A DNA stretch of 64,000 nt from Rhodocollybia butyracea (lineage: Eukaryota; Basidiomycota; Agaricomycetes; Agaricales; Omphalotaceae). Below the pieces are notes generated by a model. The model did not search any database. It saw only the letters and a program-made list of their open reading frames with translations, and was not told the origin of the DNA. The stretch is from contig JADNRY010000203.1 of the NCBI GenBank assembly GCA_015501585.1, positions 46,252 through 110,251 of the forward strand. The letters run 5' to 3'. Both the position numbers and the translations under genes were made by a program. Below are positions 47,976 through 59,136 of the stretch, in pieces (position 1 is the stretch's first letter; every line of letters starts with the position of its first letter).

Positions 47976-48531
47976 TTTCACTATGCCAGCATCAAATAAT
48001 AACGGGCGAAAAAGTTAACAAAATTTAATTGGGAAAGAGTCCAAATTTCGCCAGTAATCTAAATTCTTTCCGGCAGAAAAAGATAAGGAAATCGCTTATC
48101 TTTATTGCTCGACATTCATTAAAAATTTTGCAGGCAGAAACTTAATGGGCAGAAACTGGGCAGGAACCGGGCGGGAATGGGCAGCTCCCTCATGTGACCT
48201 TGATATGCCTTTTTTGGAACAAATTTCGGCCTGATTAGCAAAAAAAGGCATATCAGGGTCACATGAGCGAGCTGCCCAGTTCCCGCCCAGTTTCTGCCCA
48301 TTAAGTTTCTGCCCATGAAATTTTTAATGAATGTCGAGTGATAAAGATAAGTGATTTCCTTATCTTTTTCAGCCAAGATTACCAGCAAAATTCAGATGCT
48401 TTCTCAATTAAATTTTTGCAGGAATAAGATAATCTTTTTCCTAAGTAATTTGCATTGAAAAAGACAACTAATTACGAATACAATTTTGCTAACTTTTTCT
48501 CCCGTTATCATTTGGCACTGGCGTAGTGTTT
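47976..48531. mobile_element. Foldback MITE 2, CACTA-type ends, 3-bp target duplication TTT
   Basis: The element spans 47979-48528. It starts CACTATGCCAG and ends CTGGCGTAGTG, with TTT at 47976-47978 and 48529-48531. Its ends share the CACTAYGCCAGYRTCAAA and CGGGCGAAA blocks with the neighbouring element. The arms pair over almost the full length with a loop of about 25 bp near 48218-48241. There is no ORF. Confidence 0.85.
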
Positions 48532-49230
48532 GGAAGGTTTTCAGATGTTCAGCCTCTTGGTTTTCGGACAAAATTTGAAGAAGATAGTCAAAGGTATAGA
48601 GGATTGTGAGTCTGTGGAACATCAAAAATTGAAACACCATATGATGAACACACCGCTATATGGTGTTCTAGGGAACCCATGAGTCCCAAATGCGTCGGGA
48701 ATACTGGACTGCACACTATGGCTGGAAGGCTTCTAAGGTGAGGAACATGGCTTGTGCTTCCTTTGCTTTGGAATCAGCAATCGGCTGTCTCCTGCCATGG
48801 GAGGGCATTACCCTGTATATGGCCTGAGTCAACCCCCACCTTACCTTTGGCTGTGAAATTGCTCTGGATGTTGATCTCTTGCTACTTAGAGAGCTGGAGA
48901 ATGTCCAGCACATGTTCCTCCGCTGCCTACTGGGAGTTGGACAATGCTCAGTACTGGCTCCCCTGTTCCTGGAGCTAGGTGTCCAGCCTCTTCGTTATCA
49001 GCGTGTCTATCTGGCCTTGGTGTACTTCCAATCTCTCCTCCGCATGCCTGACTGTCATATTGCCTGTGATGCTCTGGCAAACTCACTGAGACTGGTGTGG
49101 AGGGCCAACCAGCATGGGCGAATGACCTATGCCTGGTATTGCAGTCACTGCCTATACCTATTAGGTGCTCTGCTGACAATCTGGCTGACCCGGATAGGCT
49201 CAAACTGCTCATGGACCAGGTCAAGTCAAC

Positions 49231-49887
49231 ATGCTGGGTAGAGATGTCCACAAGTCCAAGTCTTCACAAGTACTCACAGGTAAGATCCGTGGGAAAACCC
49301 GCAAGTATGCGACTCGCGGATCCGTTTGCCACGGGTCAGACATTTGCAATTTTCGGTTGACTTGCAAGTACTTGTGTGACTTGTGCAAGCAATATGAACT
49401 CATATATTTGTTGTTGATGATCAAAACTTACAGTAGTTAATAGTATCATATTTATTATAGTACTTATCAAGTACTGCCACATATGTTTGAGGTTGTAGAC
49501 AGCTCATGGCGATTGAGCGCTAATTTTAGCGCTCAATCGCCATGAGCTGTCTACAACCCAAAGCCTTAGTTAAGCCTAACTGTCAGTACATTTTTACTTC
49601 ATACCATAGTATGAAATTAGTGTAACAAGTAAAGTACAGGTTTTTAATAGCATTATACACTGTATCCAAGTAAATAATGGTAAATACTTGTGAATATAGC
49701 TGTAACTACTTGTTTAGTGTGCGGATCCACAAGTACTTGTGAAACCTGCAAGTAATACTTGTGAGTCAGTGACCCATTTCCCACGAGTCAGCCGTGGATC
49801 ATGAGTCAGGCCTTTTAGGCCACAAGTACTTGCGCTCCGGATCCAAGTATACTTGGATCTGGACTCGTGGACATCTCTAATGCTGGG
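49231..49887. mobile_element. hAT-type MITE, 8-bp target duplication ATGCTGGG
   Basis: The 641-bp element at 49239-49879 begins TAGAGATGTCCAC and ends with its inverse. It is flanked by ATGCTGGG at 49231-49238 and 49880-49887. An 8-bp duplication and a TAGAGATGTCC end are typical of hAT elements. Subterminal repeats of ACTTGTG/CACAAGT type are frequent near both ends. It has no transposase. Confidence 0.9.
49491..49558. repeat. Perfect 68-bp palindrome
   Basis: Two 33-nt arms are exact inverse copies separated by a 2-nt TT centre. The left arm starts GGTTGTAGACAGCTCATGGC and ends GAGCGCTAA. It lies inside the hAT-type MITE and would form an uninterrupted hairpin in single-stranded DNA or RNA. 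Confidence 0.95.
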
Positions 49888-50321
49888 TATCCCTCACTAA
49901 CGATGTCCAAGCAGCAGTTTGGGTCCATCTGCTGCATAACAGGGTCGAATATGACTCACAGGGACATCGTGTGCTATCTTCAGGCTCCTTCCAACTACAG
50001 GCATACCTCCATGTAATCACAGTCCCAAAGCATTGTCATGCCTTTACCCAGCTAGTAATGTCGAGTCATGCTCTGTCTGTTGAGCACCTGCACTATGATG
50101 AAAGGTACAGGCCCCACATCCCATGGGAGTTCAGATTGTGCCGCTTCTGTAGGACAGCAATAGAGGATGAATGCCACACATTGCTAGGCTGCAGTAGCCA
50201 CCTTGGGCTGGCGTACTTGCGAGACCTATTCCTGCTGGATATGGGCGTTATAGCACCAGACCTGATGACTGCTTGTCAGGGCCTGTCAGACTATGATTTC
50301 TTGCATAGGTTTCCTGTTTGA

Positions 50322-50550
50322 TTGTCGGGTCCTTACTCTGACCGCAAAGTTTATTTATGATACATTGAGCATCTTCTCTGGACCGGAACCTTATATTCCG
50401 GAGCCGGCTATGTATGCTACGTAGCCAAGCAATATATGTGTATATGTTTGTGTTCTTCAGGTCTGATAAGTAAGCGCGTCTCTGTACAGTACTCGTGTAT
50501 GCAGCTGGCTCTGTGTGTCGGGGTGATTAAGTTCACACTGCCACAGCAGA
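50322..50550. other. LINE 3' flank
   Basis: Non-coding sequence following the LINE stop, up to the long inverted-repeat element. It is probably the 3' UTR of the retroelement; no poly-A tail is visible. Confidence 0.4.
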
Positions 50551-52562
50551 GCACCTCATATGCCCAGTAGGCCTAGATAGTAGCCTTTGACATGGGGGGT
50601 GTGATGGCATAGGCAGTTGCTATGAAGATCCGCTATTGTACGGTAGCGCAATAAAAGCGCTATATTTCCCATGGACTTTGATGTAAGATATCTCCCGAGT
50701 ACCGGAAAGCTAGTACCAAGACCATGCATATGCGCCTCCCGCTCATCTATCTCCTGTGTTCCCTTGTTCTCCAGAAGCTTGATATAAAATTTACACCATT
50801 ATAAGCTTTACATACCTCACAACCGTACATGCTCTTACTATGTACACGACCTTGGCTGCTAGTAAGGGGATGTAAAGTTGTGACTCCGCCATAGTTGCGT
50901 TTTTCTCCAATATAAGTGGTTTATGTACAAATAAACTCTCGCTGAACTGTTCAAGCCACTGTCTGGCTTTGAGAGTGTCTCTGATGAGGCACAAGACCAT
51001 CTCATTGAAGTCATCTTCAATAGATACAGTTAATAAGTCATACATTGGATACATATTGTAAGTATTGAGTAGTGCGCAATAAATAGCGGCTATTGAGGCT
51101 CTCTATGTAGCTTATAGGGCTAAATAACCTTTTGTGGTTGTGCTGAACGATGAAGAGAGCTGTGGAATGGAGCGTGGGAACGTACCGGAAACGTTTGCCG
51201 GTGCTTCTGCTTGTTGTTCTAAACAGTGAACACAGGACGAAGATAATGTCTTATCATGTATGGACCTCACAGAAGCTCATAGGAATGTGTAATTGTTCCT
51301 CTTCAAGCAAAAATTACATACAAATATACTGGGAGTAGCTTGAAATACTCTCCTTTGTAAAGAGATGCAGTAAAACTCATGCTCATCATCTAAAACAGTG
51401 AGGTCAAGAAAGGAAGACTTGTACTATGGCCTTCATGTTTGGGCAGCAGAGCTATCTATACTAGCCTTCTATTATACATTAAATTTGGCCATACTGAAAT
51501 GGTCAGATGATCTTGACACAACCTTACTTACATTCATTCAAGTTTGGTTCAAGTCGTTGTACTGTCGCTGTACTTACATTGATCCTTGAAGACCTATTGC
51601 CCACTTGAGACTGCTGAACTTGGTTCAATAGCTCTAAGTTTGCCATATTATCTTAATATAGCATATTATTAGTATATTAAGCCCATAGGCAAAATTGTTA
51701 CTTCTTGAGAACACTGTTTTGTCTAGTGAGCATGAGCTGTACTGCATCTCTTTACAAAGGAGAGAGTATTTCAAGCTACTCCCAGTATATTTGTATGTAA
51801 TTTTTGCTTGAAGAGGAACAATTACACATTCCTATGAGCTTCTGTGAGGTCCATACATGATAAGAAATTATCTTCGTCCTGTGTTCACTGTTTAGAACAA
51901 CAAGCAGAAGCACCGGCAAACGTTTCCGGTACGTTCCCACGCTCCATTCCACAGCTCTCTTCATCGTTCAGCACAACCACAAAAGGTTATTTAGCCCTAT
52001 AAGCTACATAGAGAGCCTCAATAGCCGCTATTTATTGCGCACTACTCAATACTTACAATATATATCCAATGTATGACTTATTAACTGTATCTATTGAAGA
52101 TGACTTCAATGAGATGGTCTTGTGCCTCATCAGAGACACTCTCAAAGCCAGACAGTGGCTTGAACAGTTCAGCGAGAGTTTATTTGTACATAAACCACTT
52201 ATATTGGAGAAAAACGCAACTATGGCGGAGTCACAACTTTACATCCCCTTACTAGCAGCCAAGGTCGTGTACATAGTAAGAGCATGTACGGTTGTGAGGT
52301 ATGTAAAGCTTATAATGGTGTAAATTTTATATCAAGCTTCTGGAGAACAAGGGAACACAGGAGATAGATGAGCGGGAGGCGCATACGTGTGGTCTCGGTA
52401 CTAGCTTTCCGGTACTCGGGAGATATCTTACATCAAAGTCCATGGGAAATATAGCGCTTTTATTGCGCTACCATACAATAGCGGATCTTCATAGCAACTG
52501 CCTATGCCATCACACCCCCATGTCAAAGGCTACTATCTAGGTCTACTGGGCGTATGAGGTGC
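50551..52562. mobile_element. 2.0-kb element with about 835-bp terminal inverted repeats
   Basis: The left arm (about 50551-51386) and right arm (about 51728-52562) are inverted copies that look about 98-99% identical, around a 341-bp spacer. Two small ORFs, of 85-ish and 62 codons, occur once in each arm in mirror orientation, encoding for example MYDLLTVSIEDDFNEMVL and MKRAVEWSVGTYRKRL. AGCAGA occurs just outside both ends (50545-50550 and 52563-52568) and could be a 6-bp target duplication. No transposase motif was recognised. Confidence 0.75.
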
Positions 52563-53099
52563 AGCAGAGTTGGTTGCGTGCATCCGCGGGACACATATGG
52601 CGCGGTGTGTGTTGCGCGGGCCCCGGCTGTTCCTCAATGGGACCGCGCCAGCTCTTCCTTCCTTCCTTCCTTCCTTCCGGAACTACACTCGAAAACCCAA
52701 AAAAACACCGCGTAGGCGGGCGCTAAAACTACTAAGCGCCGCAGGCCACTTGGTTTTCGGACATTTTTACGTCCAGCGAGGTAAATTTGGCTCAGACATT
52801 TTTGCCCAAAATCAAAAAATTTACTGAAAGGCCTTGAGGTGTATATTCAGGGGTCCTCGTTTTTCCCGCTATTTGGGTATTTACGTGTAGGTATGCGAAA
52901 GGTGCTATAAAACAACCTAACAAAAACACTACCGCACCTAACCAGACTATCGATATGTAAGGGAGTGAGGGCGGGTTGTCAGAGATTCCCCGAGGGAAAG
53001 CTTTGTAATATCGGATGTACGCGCGCGACTGCTCCAGGTTCAAGACTGTAGCGCTAACGTGGGTAACTAAGCTTAGACAACTCTTAGAACTAAGTTGAG
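52563..53099. other. Repeat-derived flank with a CTTC microsatellite
   Basis: A (CTTC)n tract lies at about 52653-52678. The segment near 52750 shares GGTTTTCGGACA with sequences near 48562 and a related one near 47960, so it is probably a relic of a dispersed repeat. No gene is seen. Confidence 0.45.
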
Positions 53100-54710
53100 A
53101 GAAGCCTAGTTGGGGTGTACGAGTGTACGAGGGAACCAGGTGTGTATGTCCAAATCAATTAACCAAAACCAAAACCAATACAACGAAACTAAGATTCTCC
53201 TAGGCAAACTCTGGCTCTAGCTAGAATAGTAATCTCGAGGTTTGTCAACAACCCTAGGCAAACTCTGGCACTAGCTGCTGTGACGCCGTAAAGTCCTCGA
53301 CCAAACTCTGGGCCAAGCTACGATATTGTGAGTGAACTTAATCACTAGGAACTCGTACCACAATCTTAGTGGCTCGTCTAACTTTGTGAAGAAGTCAACT
53401 AAGGAACCCTCACTCTGGAGCCGAATAATCCCTTACTAGAAACCGTCCCCTCTAAGGAAGCAACTAGATTTGAGTTGATCTGGAGTTCGAGAGAACTCTA
53501 CACACTTAAATTCGATCAAGATATAAATGGGCTTTGCGAAGCGCGTGAAGTTTATTACTTTCTTAAGATAACCAAGTCAGGAGGCGTCATGCTACTGATC
53601 CCGTGGGGACGTTCTACGGAGCACTGGTCTTAGCAGTCAAGTCGAGGGCAAGAAACTTCTTATTGAATAAATATACCTGGCTTATATACTGAGTAGAGAG
53701 AGTTTAATACGAAAAATAGATGAAACAGATACGGAGAGAGACGGAAAGAGAGTGGAACAGAGGAATCTGGCTCGGAAAGGAAACTCCAGCCTATATATGG
53801 TACACACGATAAAGAAATAGTCCATTCTTGGGTATATATCAGAGGTAAAATATGATTTCGTGAGGATTAACATAGTTTTAGAGTGTTTTGATCCGAGCGA
53901 GGTTTCTCCGATTACTCCACAATTCTCCGGGGTCAGGAGTACCTTTACGCTTCATGATCACTCGCCGCCCGGTTTCCCTTGGGTGAGTTTCATTCTATTC
54001 CTCGGATAGTTCTGTCCATCCTGAGTGTGATTAACATTCTCTCGAGAAGGCCTATTATCTAGCTTTCCAACGACACCACTTATGATAATCTCGAGCAACT
54101 GCGCTGAGTATGTACAAGTGATTCCCGATAGTCGGCTTTAACGGATAAGACCTTCCGTGTATGATTTCTAAGATCAAATGTTTCGATTTGCCAAGGCTAT
54201 CCCGGCGCGTAGCTTTCCGTAGGTCCGCTAAGCATGTTTCTACCGTCCTCACGGTCGCGACCGGGGCCGTGAATAGACCTCTACGGTTTCCCTCGGGATT
54301 GTTCTGGTCCATTGTTACGGACTGTAAAGTCCACATCTTAACATAGCTCGTTGGGGGTCTTAGTGCGAGGGATGCCTTCCCTCATAATTCCTTCCTCGAG
54401 TAACGCGTTGGCTTAGTACTTATCCCGCTTCGAGATGTCCTGTAGTTTAGAGAGTCTACACTCTTTGGGTATAACTAGATTGACGATCTAGCGTTACATC
54501 TCCGGGCAGCCCAGGTATCCTCGCTAGCTTGGCTCTAGGCTACGCTTGTGGGCGTACCTTCACGGCTCGCTGAGTATTATTGTTAAGTTCTTTGCCTCGG
54601 CAACAGCTATCACGCTCGGGCTCCGTATAACTCTCTTATTGCATTATATAACACGTACAAAGTGTCAAAATGTACGGTTACACGCCTTAGGCCGATTTTA
54701 GGCCTAATAT
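53100..54710 (-). mobile_element. Candidate 3' LTR of a Ty3/gypsy element (boundaries uncertain)
   Basis: This stretch has no supportable gene. On the minus strand it follows a purine-rich tract (TTTGGGGGAG, the complement of 54711-54720), the usual place for an LTR. A TATATAA-like box lies near 54640, and three short copies of an AAACTCTGG-containing motif occur at about 53205-53315. The partner LTR would lie outside the window, so neither its identity nor its ends can be checked here. A TG...CA pair was not identified. Confidence 0.35.
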
Positions 54711-54746
54711 CTCCCCCAAACTAATGATCTGACCGTCCCCGGTCAG
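54711..54746 (+). promoter_or_regulatory. 18-nt motif plus stem-loop, upstream of the 847-aa gene
   Basis: CTCCCCCAAACTAATGAT is followed at once by CTGACC-GTCCCC-GGTCAG, a perfect 6-bp stem with a 6-nt loop. The same 18-nt motif and a stem-loop of the same size with a different stem sequence lie at 58963-58999, upstream of the next gene. On the opposite strand the motif reads as a purine-rich tract. Confidence 0.6.
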
Positions 54747-55176
54747 CCCACCAAGCCTAGGATCGACTCTGCTAGCAATCCCTTTTATGTTCTCGGCATT
54801 TAGCATTCTAATTCCTTTCCCGCGGGCTAGTCTGGACGTACTACCCTTAAGTTTAACTGGGATCATTCTCGATGTCGGGCGCTTATGTGAATCAGGTGTC
54901 AACAATTGAATTGATCTACAAGACAGCATATGCCGCGGGCGCCTAGACTCCTGATTGGGGATTCCAATCATTTCCTCGATAACATTTTCTTTAAGTTTAG
55001 CGTGTTAAGTCTTCGAGAACTCTGAAAACGCCTCTATCACATTCGTATTTTGTGATATGTTGTTTTACGTCTTAAGACAGATGCCGGTCACTTCGGCTAC
55101 GGCTTCGGGCAACGATCTATTAATAAGGCCATGTTGAAATTTTTCAACAAGTCCCATCATCGTCTCTCCCACCACC
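54747..55176. other. Leader region of the 847-aa gene
   Basis: Plus-strand upstream region between the hairpin and the first ATG. A 94-codon minus-strand frame overlaps it but has no recognisable feature. Confidence 0.35.
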
Positions 55177-58108
55177 ATGTCCACCGAACAAGGCCTTCCC
55201 GACTGGTGGCCTACGCTGCCTTCCGACGTAATTGAGGCTTATCTTGCTCTCTCATCCTCTTCTGACTCCGACAATCTCCTCGACGACTTCAAAAGCGAGA
55301 AACCTTCCTTTTTCGCACTAGCTGAGCCACTGGTGCAGAAATTCGAGATTCCTAACTTGACGCAACAAGAGTCGTATTTTATTGGTCAAGATATCGGTCG
55401 ACTCCCGATCCTAGGAGACATTCCACGCGAGTATTCTGCTAGAATGATATGGGCCGCAGCTGTCGCTATTCAGCGCAAACTATCGCCACATCTCTTGGCC
55501 GTGGCCAATGACAAGTCTTACCAGCCAGGCAAAGAAACGAGGGCGGTTCGCCTTGCGTTTTCTATCCTGACTCCTCGACTCGTAAGTGGTTTCTATCTCC
55601 TTCTACTCTCAAGAGATCGTCGTTAACTTAATGGTTTATTCTTTGTAGATCTTCCTCCGTACTCACGTCTTGGGACGGCGATCCTGCCCTCTCATTATCG
55701 AGAGCATTGTGGCGTCTTGCCAGAGGCTATCCCGAATCGTTCGTCGAACAGAGACTTCTCCGAGTGCGGAACCAGCATGGTACCTGGCCGACCATATGGT
55801 CCAAGAAATCCTGGTACATTTCTATTTATCATTTTGTTTATGTTTTAACTTATTCGTTGTCGCCTTATAGGAGTACGCGAACCTTCACTTCCACCTACCC
55901 GACCGTCCCATCTCGATTCCACTCGACAAAGACTGTCGAGAAACGGACTGGCTTGGGGACCAAGAACCCATTGACACTGGTGTTCTTGATGCTCCTAAGT
56001 CTATTTCTGAGGAAGGGGAGGAAGAGGTAGAAGAGGCCAGCGACATTCCTTCTGACAGTGAACGGTCGGCTTATGAGGAGCCTCCGTCCCACTCGAGGGT
56101 AAGTTTTTCTTCCTTATAAATTTCTTTTAAACATTTATTTCTCTTTTAGGCGTCTCCGGCTGGAGAGAAACTTTCTCGTTACCCAACCCGGAAATCGAGA
56201 GGGCGCAGGAAGAGCAAGGTTCCTCCCGCTCCGCCGCCTGTAGTGGTTTCGGACAAGAAGACAAAGAAGGCCCCGGCCCCGGCGATCGTTCCCAAGGCCT
56301 CGAAAGAGGTGAAGACTCCATCTGTTCCCAAAGCTTCGAAAGCTCCGAAGGTTTCTACGGACATCAAGGTGACGAGATCTTTAAAATCCCAAGGCACTCC
56401 TCTTTTAGAAGCCCCGGCCGCGGGTTCTTCCAAGAGTAAGAACAAGGTCAAAGATGTAAAAGGAAAAGGGAAGGAGGTGATATCCGATCCGGTCATGGTA
56501 AGTTCTTTCATCTCTCTTCCTAGGGTTCTATTGAGTTTCCTGCTAGCCCCCGAGCCTTAAACGTAAACGTCATAATGACCTGGGGGATGAGGCAGAGGCA
56601 GAGACCATGTCCATTCCTCGTCCGCCTACTATCTCAAAACCCCGTAAGAAACTCGTCCCTGTGGTCGAGATTCCGGTTCCTACCACTTCTGGCTCAAAAC
56701 TCAAGAACACCATCCTTCCGGAGTTATCCCGTGACCCCTCTCCTGTTCCTCCGGAAAACCTTGTATTCCTTGTCCCGGATGCAGACGTGAATTCCTTCGA
56801 ACTCGACAGTCTTTTTCAGGACCTAGCTTCCCGTTCTGGCAAGGAATTCACTTCTTCTGGGTCTAAGGAATACCGTACAGTCATTGTACGTTTCGAACGA
56901 GACGCCCTGGATTTGCCCTCGTTCGAGGAAATCCTCCCACGCGGCAACCAGGTTCGTCTGTCCCCTTTCTTGTAACTTGTTTGTAGACTAACGCCTGCCC
57001 CTTTTAGAAGCCAAAGGAACTTTTCAAGACTAGCATGACTTGGGGTGTTACACCCGAGTTAGACGCTTTCCTGGACCTCCCGGCCGTTAGTACCGGGACG
57101 CACCAGATGTCTTGGCGAGTCTTCCTTCGCGCCAACCGTGCCTTCTGTAACGTATGTAAACTTTTCCGACGGTTATGACTTTATTAATATTTTCCGTTTT
57201 TAGACGGATGTTGTCGCTCGCGAGATACCTTGCCTCCAATGTGCTGCGCGCCGACCGACAGATTCCAAGGGAGAGGACCGCCTGCCGTGTACCTATCGTC
57301 TAGATGACGACGGAAACCGGAGGTTCGGTGCTTCTTGCGATAATTGTGCACTCTCCCATCAGACTTGCTCGGACACGCTCCACGTACCAGAAGTAGTTGA
57401 GGTACTCGATGAGACCTACGAAGCATCGAAGGGTTCGCGAGTTAGTGAGTACTTTTCTTTTGTTCTCTTTTAACTTCTTTTTATTAACGTTCATGTTTAG
57501 ATATCGCCAAGCAGGTCAACACGATTGCTCGCATCCGTACTTCTTACGATGCAGCAATTAAGGCCAGGGAACAGCTCAACGTGTCCATCTCGAGCACTTT
57601 TGACGCTTTGCAGCATGAAGTACAAGAGCTCCGCAGCATGGCTCCCGACCCTCAGGTTTTCCTCGAGTCTTTCGTGCCGATCCTTCCCGAGAAGGAGTTG
57701 TCTCTCACGGATTGGAGTTTCTTATGCTCCTTTATGAAGTGGAGATCGGACTACTCCTTCCCGACCAACCAGGCTTATCAAGACTTCCTGAAGAGCATCG
57801 TGCACGCCGCCGTGGTTCCGGCTTCTGTGGAGAGCGCCCTCGAGAACGATTCCGGGGTGCCCGCTGGTACTTCGTCTCCCCGAGGATCTCCTTCTCGTTC
57901 GGCAACTGGTCTTTTCGATGAAGAATCAGTCGTGCCACCTACTGGGAGTCCTCGAGATGAAGAAGCGTCGATGGCTGGTACTCCCCGTGAGAACCCGGGT
58001 TCACCTGTGTCTGGGTCTGTTATCGACCAGGACGAGCCAGTGGACCAGCTAATGGAGGGAGTTGAGACATTATCAGATGTCAAAACCACTCCCCTTAGCT
58101 TTCCTTGA
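55177..58108 (+). CDS. Unknown 847-residue protein with six-cysteine motif, antisense to the gypsy pol
   Basis: Not a family I recognise. Eight exons (55177-55581, 55649-55813, 55871-56098, 56150-56497, 56547-56951, 57008-57151, 57204-57444, 57501-58108) join in frame without a break. In order: a globular N-terminal part (about 1-190), an acidic stretch (about 230-265), a lysine/proline-rich basic region (270-380), a second globular region, and a cysteine cluster. The cluster has Cys575, 578, 594, 610, 613 and 620, with PCLQCAAR and SCDNCALSHQTC. A helical region and an acidic Ser/Pro-rich tail follow. The cysteine order resembles a Zn2Cys6 cluster with a longer first half; this is inference. 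All introns are GT-AG, 49-67 bp. Preserved splicing and frame suggest a living gene. Confidence 0.7.
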
Positions 58109-58962
58109 TCTTCTCGGAGTCTGGGCCGCCGTTGGCATTGCTGTTCGTCCTCGGACGTTAAATAAATTTTCTTTATATCATATTTCGTCGCTCGCCCCTC
58201 GCATGGGGATTTCGCTTTTGTCTCCCCTTTCTGGGGCAGTATCGTGGTATTCTTAGGTATATAGGCACCTTTAGAATACCGTAAATAAAGCCTATCAATA
58301 TCAAGACCTTCGGGTCACTGTGTACATATCATACTCGAGTGACTTCCTAAGTCTTAAGTTTACTCTCGGAAAGGCTTACAGCACGCTAGCCTATTCTCGA
58401 GAGTTTTGTTATAATAACATAAGTTTTCCTTGAGTACCGTACCAGCTCTTTGTAGCATGTGGGAGTATACTCGCGGAAAGCTTTTTTATGACTCGAATTC
58501 CCGCCCTTGGGAACCTATACGGTTCGTTAAAGGTGTAATCAAGTCTTCGAGGGAAAGCCTAGAGAAGACTCATCATCCCTAAGTAAGCTGGGTGCGATGC
58601 AATCTTTCCCTAGATATTGACATTCTTTCAATACAACATCCAATCTTGGATCAGGTCCTGTTTAGGGCATAGTGATGACCGTCAAACTGAAATCCATTGA
58701 TGCTCGATATTATGGGTGTAAGGTTTTTCCTAGCGTTTTCGTCTTCCGGAGAATTATCGCGGTGAGGTACCTGCGTTAGGTTTCCCCGTGCCGCTTCTAA
58801 TACTCTTTAAGCGTTCGCTTTATGTTTTGCCTAGTGTTCTCCCTTTTGTTGAGCAATGTTATGGTTCCTATTTTTGGTCATAGATGTCGTTGAATAAATT
58901 CAAAATTCTCCTCGTGATGGTGGACTGCCTGGAGCTATGGTGTCTTGGCACCATGCGCTTCC
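58109..58962. other. Region between the two antisense genes
   Basis: It contains AATAAA-type signals near 58162 and 58285 that could end the upstream transcript, and then non-coding sequence. No ORF is supported. Confidence 0.4.
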
Positions 58963-58999
58963 CTCCCCCAAACTAATGATATCAACTGTCCTCAGTTGA
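58963..58999 (+). promoter_or_regulatory. 18-nt motif plus stem-loop, upstream of the 446-aa gene
   Basis: CTCCCCCAAACTAATGAT, one A, then TCAACT-GTCCTC-AGTTGA: a 6-bp stem with a 6-nt loop. Stem bases differ from the copy at 54711 at several positions but pairing is kept on both sides. It ends 137 bp before the ATG at 59137. Confidence 0.6.
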
Positions 59000-59136
59000 G
59001 CACTCGGGTTTCCGAACGCGCCGGGGACCCGTAGGACTCCGTCGCTCTAAGACATTAACCTATAAAAGCGTCCGCGCAAAACATTTCAAGACCCAGTTCT
59101 CAGAAAGCTTTTCCTCGAACTACAAGTCTCTCTACA

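Larger units (their letters stand above)
48700..50321 (+). pseudogene. Non-LTR retrotransposon (LINE) C-terminal remnant
   Basis: The plus strand encodes sequence like the part after the reverse transcriptase fingers in LINE proteins, with blocks such as RELENVQHMFLRCLLGVG and APLFLELGVQPLRYQR. It ends with a zinc-binding motif (LCRFCRTAIEDECHTLLGC) just before the stop at 50319-50321. The catalytic core is missing. The frame breaks once near 49110, and a hAT-type MITE sits at 49239-49879. The reading frame continues exactly across that insertion once one target copy is removed. Confidence 0.75.

Noticed and set aside
52740..52870. GGTTTTCGGACA sequence shared with about 48562, with a related copy near 47960
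   Set aside because: Too short and diverged to define a repeat family from this window alone.
53682..54336. Minus-strand frames in the candidate LTR region
   Set aside because: Short, without motifs, and lying where non-coding LTR sequence is expected.
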